Origin: an uncultured Dokdonia sp.
GTDB lineage: Bacteria; Bacteroidota; Bacteroidia; Flavobacteriales; Flavobacteriaceae
Reading direction: 5' to 3'
NCBI GenBank assembly: GCA_947503305.1
Contig: CANNDF010000001.1
Coordinates: 992,001 to 1,056,000 of the forward strand
Length of the DNA: 64,000 bases
The position numbers were made by a program, and so were the translations under genes. This document shows positions 1 to 6,021 of the stretch, piece after piece. Position 1 is the stretch's first letter; every line of letters begins with the position of its first letter. The notes below the pieces were generated by a model that saw only the letters and a list, made by a program, of their open reading frames with translations, had not been told where the DNA came from and made no database searches.

Positions 1-91
1 AATGATTGTACACTTCATTCATAACTTTTTAGTATTGATGTTGGATTATTATTACTATAACACTACAATTTTAGAATTAGGTTTGTAAAAA

Positions 92-113
92 GTACGCTTT
101 CGCGAAAGCGTAC
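92..113. repeat. GCTTTCGCGAAAGC palindrome, copy 1 (22-bp perfect palindrome)
   Basis: The 14-bp core occupies 96-109 and its flanks GTAC on both sides extend the perfect symmetry to 22 bp. Intergenic. First of ten exact cores in the window. Confidence 0.9.
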
Positions 114-296
114 CTTATATCAATAGGAATAGATAGCCTAGTAATATGGTATATCATATTAGATTTTACTATAATATACTAGGTATTGGTGTCTTCTCTT
201 AACCTCCGAAAACTAATTTAAAAGAGAAGCACTCCTTCTTTGAGTCTTGTTATGATAGGTATACTGGCTTGACATTTAAATAAAAGCCAACACTAA

Positions 297-320
297 TAAA
301 AATAGGGTTGCCTATTTTTA
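297..320 (-). terminator. terminator after the phosphate transporter
   Basis: A 10-bp perfect stem (TAAAAATAGG with CCTATTTTTA) around a GTTG loop; on the minus strand the right side supplies the U-rich tail. It sits 20 bp past the stop codon of the transporter. Confidence 0.7.
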
Positions 321-339
321 ATATGATAAACTAAACAGT

Positions 340-2580
340 TTATGACTGTTGGTGCTCATTGTGATATAAATCCAAAAGATTCATAATCTCTTCAATAAGA
401 TCTTTGGTTTCTAATAATAAACCAAAGTATAAAGTTGTATTCTTAGGACTTGACTCTTCCGTTCGCGTACGAGCTACTTGCTTTTGGATTTTTTCAGTGA
501 CACTATTGTATAGCGTTTCTTTCTGGCCTAAGAGTTCCCCAATCTGCGCATAGTTACGTTCCTTAAAGGCGACTTGTGTAGCTGTCAAAAACTCATCCAG
601 TTTCTGATCAATCTCCTGAAGATCCCTAATTTGATTAAAGCGCAAAGGCTTATGATTGTTGTTTACGTGCTTGTAACTTGCTTTGGCTATATACTCCAGA
701 GACTGTGTAATGTCTTCTAAAAACCCTAAAATCTCGATGTAAAAGTTACTTCCGCGAACACTGGTCTCTTCCAGATTTTTAATAAAATAGAAAATATTGC
801 CCCGCAGTTCATCAATTTCATCATTCAATTTTTCGACACCAGCACGACTCTTTTTCAAGCTTCCTACTTTGCCTTTGGCCAAGCCTTTCAGGACATTAGA
901 ATATATTTTATTGGTTCTTGAGACAGTTTTGGCAATATTATCGGCGCTTTCTTCTATAATCCCTGAAATCGTTTGGCTTTCTGCTTTTTGTAGATCCTCC
1001 TCTAGTTGCGCTTCTTTGTTTTTCTTTTTACTAGAAAGATAGTTGCGTACAAGCATTAGGATAGCAAAGAAGAAGAGTCCAATAATTGCATAATGTCCTC
1101 CAAGATACATAAGATAAGCAAAGATACTGGCTGCGGTAAAAGCGGTTATGGCTGTTAAAAACCATCCTCCAATGACGTTAAGAACTCCGGCAACACGATA
1201 TACGGCACTTTCTGCACCCCATGCGCGATCTGCCAATGATGTACCCATGGCCACCATAAACGTGACATAGGTAGTAGATAATGGTAGTTTTAATCCAGTT
1301 GCTATTGAAATAAGGACACTAGCAATGATAAGATTTACAGAGGCCCTGACCATATCAAAAGCAGGGAGTTCTGATTTTGGGACAGTAGTAGCACTTTCTG
1401 AATCTTTAAAGCTAGTATTAATACCATTTTTTGCACTTTGAGGTAGTATCATATTGATGCTTGCATTTGCCACGATAACAGAGCGCACTAAATTTTGAGA
1501 AAGCCAATTAGGGCGAAAACGTTCTTTTACTTCATCTTGACGAGATAAATCAACAGATGTTTTTACAACACGACGTGCTTTTTTACTAAACCATAATGTA
1601 AGAACCATTACAAGTCCAGCAACTAGTAATAGTAATGGCTGCGTTGGTACTTTGGCAGCTAAGCCTTCCATGCTAAATAATTCAGGCGCAGTACCTGATG
1701 CTGCCCAATCTAAAAATGAATTATATGCTGCCATAGGAACTCCGATAAAGTTAACTAAATCATTACCTGCAAATGCCATGGCTAAAGCAAATGTTCCTAA
1801 GATGATAATAAGTCTATATACATTTATTTTTAGAGCACTTTGCGCGATAAAAGAAATGACAGTCCATATAGCTACATTAAGTCCTAAGAATGCTAATAAG
1901 TTTTCACTTGCCCATGCGCTAAATTCAGCAGGTAGAATATCTGCTCCTTTAAGTCCTTTTATAATTATAAAGTATGCGATTCCTGTAATAGACAATCCCC
2001 CAAAAAGAGCTGCTGTCCACCCAGGCTTTTTATCAAAATTAAAGGTCAATAATAAACGAGTAATGAACTGTATAATAGCTCCGACAGTAAATGCAATAAA
2101 TACAGAGAGGAGAATTCCAGAGATTATTTTTACTGCTTGTTCTGTATTTATATAATTAACTATGGTGGAAAATGCTTCATTGTTGTTGGAGATTTTTACC
2201 AATGACATAGCTACAGCAGCGCCTAATAATTCAAAGACAATAGATACGGTAGTAGAAGTGGGCATTCCCAAACTATTGAAAATATCTAGTAAAATAATAT
2301 CGGTAATCATGACAGCCATAAAGATGATCATGATCTCATTAAAATAAAACTGGCTTGGATCAAAGATGCCTTTACGTGCAACTTCCATCATGCCGCTAGA
2401 AGATAATGCCCCAAAGGCAATACCAATACTGGCAACAATCATAATAGTTCTAAAAGAAACTGCTTTAGAACCTATGGCAGAATTTAAAAAATTAACGGCA
2501 TCATTACTTACACCTACTACCAAATCTGCAATAGCAAGAATAGCCAATGCAGCAATCATAAAAATATATATGTTCTCCAT
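340..2580 (-). CDS. PiT-family inorganic phosphate transporter with C-terminal PhoU-like domain
   Basis: Inner-membrane phosphate (or metal-phosphate) symporter, 746 aa. The two inverted PiT signature halves are visible: GVSNDAVNFLNSAIGSKA near residue 23 and FAGNDLVNFIGVP near residue 267, each within strongly hydrophobic segments. Family members are usually 400-500 aa; here about 200 extra cytosolic residues (roughly 545-746) form charged helices of PhoU type, which in other bacteria control phosphate transporters. The start is the ATG just downstream of the conserved hydrophobic N-terminus and no better one exists. Divergent from a small secreted protein gene across 349 bp that carry TTTACA repeats. 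Transport of phosphate is known for the family; regulation by its own tail is inference. Confidence 0.9.
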   Translation of the reverse strand: MENIYIFMIAALAILAIADLVVGVSNDAVNFLNSAIGSKAVSFRTIMIVASIGIAFGALSSSGMMEVARKGIFDPSQFYFNEIMIIFMAVMITDIILLDIFNSLGMPTSTTVSIVFELLGAAVAMSLVKISNNNEAFSTIVNYINTEQAVKIISGILLSVFIAFTVGAIIQFITRLLLTFNFDKKPGWTAALFGGLSITGIAYFIIIKGLKGADILPAEFSAWASENLLAFLGLNVAIWTVISFIAQSALKINVYRLIIILGTFALAMAFAGNDLVNFIGVPMAAYNSFLDWAASGTAPELFSMEGLAAKVPTQPLLLLVAGLVMVLTLWFSKKARRVVKTSVDLSRQDEVKERFRPNWLSQNLVRSVIVANASINMILPQSAKNGINTSFKDSESATTVPKSELPAFDMVRASVNLIIASVLISIATGLKLPLSTTYVTFMVAMGTSLADRAWGAESAVYRVAGVLNVIGGWFLTAITAFTAASIFAYLMYLGGHYAIIGLFFFAILMLVRNYLSSKKKNKEAQLEEDLQKAESQTISGIIEESADNIAKTVSRTNKIYSNVLKGLAKGKVGSLKKSRAGVEKLNDEIDELRGNIFYFIKNLEETSVRGSNFYIEILGFLEDITQSLEYIAKASYKHVNNNHKPLRFNQIRDLQEIDQKLDEFLTATQVAFKERNYAQIGELLGQKETLYNSVTEKIQKQVARTRTEESSPKNTTLYFGLLLETKDLIEEIMNLLDLYHNEHQQS

Positions 2581-2830
2581 ATGTTATATGCTATAAAAAG
2601 CCCTTAACTGCAAAAGTCTCAAATTCTTATTGCCTGTATGTTATATAAAGGTTATATCGGGACGAAAGATAAGAACTTTTGCTTGTTTCTACAGTGTTGT
2701 TTGGGTATTAAGATGTAAGTATGATTTTGGTGAAATAGGGCTACTTATGCATTTTGCTCACTATTGTATATTACTAAATGTTATGAAATTATTGAAATAT
2801 AAATTACTGATTTATAATTAATTATAGGTT

Positions 2831-2886
2831 TAATGTAAACTTAATGTAAATAAAAAGTTATGTAAACTTGTTTTTAATGTAAATTT
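2831..2886. promoter_or_regulatory. four ATGTAAA/TTTACAT direct repeats
   Basis: ATGTAA(A/T) occurs at 2833, 2844, 2860 and 2877. The first two are exactly 11 bp apart; on the minus strand they read TTTACATTAAGTTTACATTA, the layout used by OmpR/PhoB-type activators. They lie just upstream of the promoter of the YwqK-like gene and upstream of the phosphate transporter. The binding protein is unknown. Confidence 0.4.
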
Positions 2887-2899
2887 TTAATTAACTTAG
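2868..2899 (+). promoter_or_regulatory. predicted promoter of the YwqK-like gene
   Basis: TTG (2868-2870), 21-nt spacer, TAACTTAG (2892-2899), close to the Bacteroidota TTTG / TAnnTTTG consensus with one mismatch. It would give a leader of about 26 nt. Confidence 0.4.
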
Positions 2900-2929
2900 C
2901 GTTAAGTTTAACGGTTAAAGTCCCAAATA

Positions 2930-3295
2930 ATGAAAAAGATAATGATGTTATTGGTTGCAGTTTTGATGATCACTTCTGTACAAGCTCAAAATAAAACTAA
3001 GAAAAATACATATATAAAAAATGGAGATCTTATTGAAGCTACATTGTATCATGATAATGGTGTGGTAAGTCAAACAGGTTTTTATACAGAAAAAGGAAAA
3101 CTTACAGGAGAATGGGTGAGTTATAATGCTGAAGGAGAAAAAACAGCTACGGCTCAGTATGATAATGGTGTAAAAGTGGGAAAGTGGTTTTTCTGGAATA
3201 AGGATACACTTACTGAAGTAGATTATAAAGATTCTCGTATTGCTGCTGTAAATACTTGGAAAAACGAGGGAACTCGTGTTGTAATTAATAAGTAA
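2930..3295 (+). CDS. secreted YwqK-like (MORN-variant) protein
   Basis: 121 aa. A signal peptide (residues 1-19, ending SVQAQ) precedes short beta-hairpin repeats of the YwqK antitoxin-like / MORN-variant type: YHDNGVVSQTGFYTEKGKLTGEW, then YNAEGEKTATAQYDNGVKVGKWFFWNK, is the recognisable pattern of G-x-W/F-x-Y units. Such proteins are common in Bacteroidota and their biochemical role is generally unknown; the automatic antitoxin label has no support here, since no toxin gene adjoins and the protein is exported. It is transcribed alone from a promoter preceded by TTTACA repeats shared with the divergent phosphate transporter and ends at a strong terminator. A role in phosphate stress is only suggested by position. 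Confidence 0.75.
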   Translation: MKKIMMLLVAVLMITSVQAQNKTKKNTYIKNGDLIEATLYHDNGVVSQTGFYTEKGKLTGEWVSYNAEGEKTATAQYDNGVKVGKWFFWNKDTLTEVDYKDSRIAAVNTWKNEGTRVVINK

Positions 3296-3343
3296 TTTTA
3301 TCTTAGATTGATATTAAGCACTAGATAGAAATGAACTATCATA

Positions 3344-3374
3344 AAAAAGACCTTCTAGCTTAGAAGGTCTTTTT
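3344..3374. terminator. bidirectional terminator
   Basis: GACCTTCTA (3349-3357) pairs with TAGAAGGTC (3361-3369), flanked by an A-run and a T-run. It separates the convergent YwqK-like gene and lipoprotein gene. Confidence 0.85.
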
Positions 3375-3399
3375 GTTGGTTAAATAAATTCGTACTGAA

Positions 3400-4572
3400 T
3401 TAATTACGTGTCCATCCTGAACTCCAAGAGATGTAGTCTGTACCTGTCCCGTTTCCTATTCCTGAAAAAAGATCTGACTGTGTAAAAGGGAATCCAGTAT
3501 TATTCAAAAGAAATGTAGTAACATCATTAAAAGTAACATCAACTATTTGTGTTTCGTTGTCTACTACTCCTTGTCCTGTTTGGCTTTCTCCTGCATCACC
3601 TACAAGTTCAAACCCTTCTTGATATCCCTGAATAAAAATGTTATTATATTGTACTCTTGTGCCTGCTCTTAAACGAACAGCTTCGTTTTGATTAGTCGAA
3701 CCAAGACCTATGATAGTGATGTTATTAATCGTAGGGAAAGAAAAGAATCCAGTGCTGGAATTATTGCCGATGTCTGTGTTAAAACCATCACCTTCTACTC
3801 CCTTGTCGTGCGCTTGTCTGTGTTCAATATAAACATCTGTAAGTGTTCCAGAAAAACCTTCAGTCCAATCTACAGAATCATCTTGAGCTCCTATAACAGA
3901 AATATAATTCACATTTACGGTGCCACCAAAAAATTCAACTCCGTCATCAAGCCCTTCAAAAGTTTGTATATATTCTATGGTAGTTCCATTACCTACGGCA
4001 TAAAAAGTAAAACCATTATTTTCAGAAGAAGCACTGGCACTACCTCCTGAATATTCTACTCGTACATAACGTATAATCCCAGAACTATCGTTAGGGTTAT
4101 TTCCTCCATAGGGAAGTCCCCCTATTTCAGATGTAGATGTTGCGTTACCTCCAGTAACAGAATTAATAGGTGCTCTGCCTAAAACAATAATTCCTCCCCA
4201 GTCTCCAGCATTAGGTGAAGTAGCATTAGAGGTAAATACGATAGGGTTTGAAGAAGTTCCTTGCGCTTCTATGATTCCGCCTTGTTCGATAGCAACAAAA
4301 ACATCGGCTCCTGTATTTGCTCTTATGATGACCCCTGCATTAATAGAAAGAGTGATTCCTTCAGGTACAATAAGTGCTTCGGTTAATACATATTCTTGAC
4401 CAAATTCTAATATTAGGTTTTCAGTAAGCGTACCTCCTATACTATTTGCATTGTCAGTATCATTTGTAGTCGTGTCTATTGAAATTTCAATAACAATATC
4501 TTCATCAGGATCGTTAGAACATGAATAGCATAAAAATAAGAGTAGTAGTGGTAATATATAAAGTGTTTTCAT
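3400..4572 (-). CDS. beta-helix-like lipoprotein (paralogue 2 of 2)
   Basis: 390 aa, probable outer-membrane lipoprotein: hydrophobic signal and lipobox FLCYSC place the lipidated Cys at residue 18. The mature part is rich in Gly, Asn and Thr with regular short hydrophobic strands (GTLTENLILEFG, EALIVPEGITLSINAGVIIRA, GTSSNPIVFTSN), suggesting a right-handed beta-helix or similar solenoid; the conserved block GGLPYGG and DDGVEFFGGTVN are shared with the gene at 4789-5976. The two are close paralogues through their full length, so a tandem duplication is clear. Unlike its paralogue, it has its own upstream terminator and a structured leader, so it is probably expressed separately. No enzymatic motif is seen; surface ligand capture for the neighbouring TonB receptor is inference. 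Confidence 0.8.
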   Translation of the reverse strand: MKTLYILPLLLLFLCYSCSNDPDEDIVIEISIDTTTNDTDNANSIGGTLTENLILEFGQEYVLTEALIVPEGITLSINAGVIIRANTGADVFVAIEQGGIIEAQGTSSNPIVFTSNATSPNAGDWGGIIVLGRAPINSVTGGNATSTSEIGGLPYGGNNPNDSSGIIRYVRVEYSGGSASASSENNGFTFYAVGNGTTIEYIQTFEGLDDGVEFFGGTVNVNYISVIGAQDDSVDWTEGFSGTLTDVYIEHRQAHDKGVEGDGFNTDIGNNSSTGFFSFPTINNITIIGLGSTNQNEAVRLRAGTRVQYNNIFIQGYQEGFELVGDAGESQTGQGVVDNETQIVDVTFNDVTTFLLNNTGFPFTQSDLFSGIGNGTGTDYISWSSGWTRN

Positions 4573-4577
4573 GGTAT

Positions 4578-4670
4578 GCTATAGGTCTTAATAAAATCAG
4601 TCGTATACTACTGTTCTTATTTTTATAGAATAAGAACGGATGGATATTAGTCTTTATATAAACCTATAGC
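4578..4670 (-). promoter_or_regulatory. nested inverted repeats in the leader of the second lipoprotein gene
   Basis: Outer arms GCTATAGGT (4578-4586) and ACCTATAGC (4662-4670) are perfect; inside them GTTCTTATT (4613-4621) and AATAAGAAC (4629-4637) form a second perfect 9-bp pair with a 7-nt loop. The block lies between the preceding terminator and the start codon, so it is either a folded 5' leader or two operator sites. Confidence 0.45.
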
Positions 4671-4698
4671 TTACAATTTAATTCAACTTTTTCAATAT

Positions 4699-4716
4699 AT
4701 GTTTTTGCGAAAGCAT
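4699..4716. repeat. decayed palindrome copy (two C-to-T changes)
   Basis: Aligned to ATG-GCTTTCGCGAAAGC-AT symmetry, the left arm has T instead of C at 4702 and 4706 while the right arm is intact. Intergenic, about half-way between exact copies at 96 and 9015. Confidence 0.65.
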
Positions 4717-4725
4717 AAAAAAAGC

Positions 4726-4756
4726 AAAAACTCGATCTATTATAGACCGAGTTTTT
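4726..4756 (-). terminator. terminator after the first lipoprotein gene
   Basis: AAAAACTCG...CGAGTTTTT hairpin of about 14 bp with one A-C mismatch, 33 bp past the stop codon of the 4789-5976 gene. Confidence 0.8.
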
Positions 4757-4788
4757 GGAATTGGCTAAATCTGTTATAATCTTATGAG

Positions 4789-5976
4789 CTAGTTACGAGT
4801 CCATCCTGTTCTCCAAGTATTGTAATCAGTACCTGTTGCATTTCCTATTCCTGTAAAAAAGTCTGCATCTGTAAAAGTAGCACCTGTATCATTTTTAAGG
4901 TTTAAGATCACATCTATAAAAGTCGCATCTGTAACTCCTGTATCTCCATCTAAAACTCCTTGTCCAGTTGGGCTATCTCCAGCGTCACCATCAAGATCAA
5001 ATCCTTCTTCAAATCCTTCGATTAATACGTTTGTGAATAAAGCTCTTGTTCCAGCTCTTAAACGTACAGCTTCGTTTTCATTAGTAGATCCTAAACCTAC
5101 AATCGTAAGATTGTTAATAGTAGGTGCAGAGAAGAAAACAGGATTTGCATTATTTCCTATATCTGTATTGAATCCATCTGCTTCGATTCCCTTGTCATGT
5201 GCTTGTCTGTGCTCGATATAAACATCTGTAAGTGTGCCTGTAAAACCTTCTGTCCAATCTACAGAATCATCTTGAGCTCCTACTACAGAGATATTACTAG
5301 CATTTACAGTACCTCCAAAAAATTCTACCCCATCATCAAGACCTTCAAATGCCTGGATAAATTCTATAGTGGTTCCGTTACCTACTCCATAAAAAGAGAA
5401 TCCATTGTTTTCTGAAGAAGCGCTGGCGCTACCTCCTGAAAATTCGATTCGTAAGTAACGAATGATTCCAGAGTTGTCATCTGCGATGCTTCCTCCGTAT
5501 GGAAGACCTCCTATTTCTGAAGTAGATGTAGCATCACCTCCAGCAACAGAGTTTATAGGTGCTCTTCCTAAAATAATAAGTCCTCCCCAATCTCCAGGGT
5601 TTGGAGTAGCATCATTTGACGTAAATACAATAGGGTTTGAAGAAGTTCCTTCTGCATTGATAGTTCCTCCCTGAGCAACTGCAACAAATACATCGGATCC
5701 AGTGTTTGCTCTTACAACAACACCGGGATTAATTGTTAATGTGATTCCTTCAGGAACAATAAGAGCTTCTGTTAATACATACTCTTCATTTGCTTCTAAA
5801 ACTAAATCGGCACTTAATGTTCCTCCGATTTCATTTCCATCTGTTACAGGATCTGCTATTGGATCTGAATCTGGATTAATAATAACCTCTACATCTCCAT
5901 TATCATCGCTAGAGCAAGAGTTAAAACCTGTAGCTAACGCTAATAAGGCCCCGAAAAATAAAACTGATTTTCTCAT
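4789..5976 (-). CDS. beta-helix-like lipoprotein (paralogue 1 of 2)
   Basis: 395 aa, lipoprotein with signal peptide and lipobox TGFNSC (lipidated Cys at residue 21), followed by an acidic linker. The mature sequence matches the 3400-4572 product almost end to end, including GEYVL-type entry strand, GDWGGLIILGRAPINS, GGLPYGG, the GLDDGVEFFGGTVN block and a C-terminal GTDYNTWRTGWTRN. The gene starts only 45 bp after the stop codon of the TonB receptor gene on the same strand, so both are very likely co-transcribed, as in receptor plus surface-lipoprotein uptake pairs. Substrate not deducible from sequence; the adjoining phosphate transporter makes a phosphorus-containing ligand a reasonable guess. 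Confidence 0.82.
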   Translation of the reverse strand: MRKSVLFFGALLALATGFNSCSSDDNGDVEVIINPDSDPIADPVTDGNEIGGTLSADLVLEANEEYVLTEALIVPEGITLTINPGVVVRANTGSDVFVAVAQGGTINAEGTSSNPIVFTSNDATPNPGDWGGLIILGRAPINSVAGGDATSTSEIGGLPYGGSIADDNSGIIRYLRIEFSGGSASASSENNGFSFYGVGNGTTIEFIQAFEGLDDGVEFFGGTVNASNISVVGAQDDSVDWTEGFTGTLTDVYIEHRQAHDKGIEADGFNTDIGNNANPVFFSAPTINNLTIVGLGSTNENEAVRLRAGTRALFTNVLIEGFEEGFDLDGDAGDSPTGQGVLDGDTGVTDATFIDVILNLKNDTGATFTDADFFTGIGNATGTDYNTWRTGWTRN

Positions 5977-6021
5977 TTTTTCTGTTAATTTTTTGATTTA
6001 AATAAATTGGATTGATTCGTA

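Larger units (their letters stand above)
1..339. other. gene-free stretch at the left edge
   Basis: No coding frame of convincing length or composition is seen. It holds a perfect copy of the window-wide palindrome (92-113), a weak inverted repeat with 7-bp arms (CCTAGTA at 137-143, TACTAGG at 177-183) around AT-rich sequence, and the terminator of the phosphate transporter (297-320). Confidence 0.6.
2581..2929. other. 349-bp divergent control region
   Basis: No convincing gene; short plus-strand frames lack coding character. It must hold the promoter of the phosphate transporter (a TATCTTTC box, one base off the -7 consensus, lies on the minus strand near 2664-2672) and of the YwqK-like gene. 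The 10-mer TATGTTATAT occurs twice (2580-2589 and 2637-2646). Confidence 0.5.

Noticed and set aside
2630-2821. 63-codon plus-strand frame in the divergent region
   Set aside because: Its composition is not protein-like (Cys/Phe/Tyr-rich) and it overlaps the region needed for promoters.
2930-3295. Antitoxin label for the YwqK-like protein
   Set aside because: It has a signal peptide and there is no toxin gene near; the label reflects a family name only.
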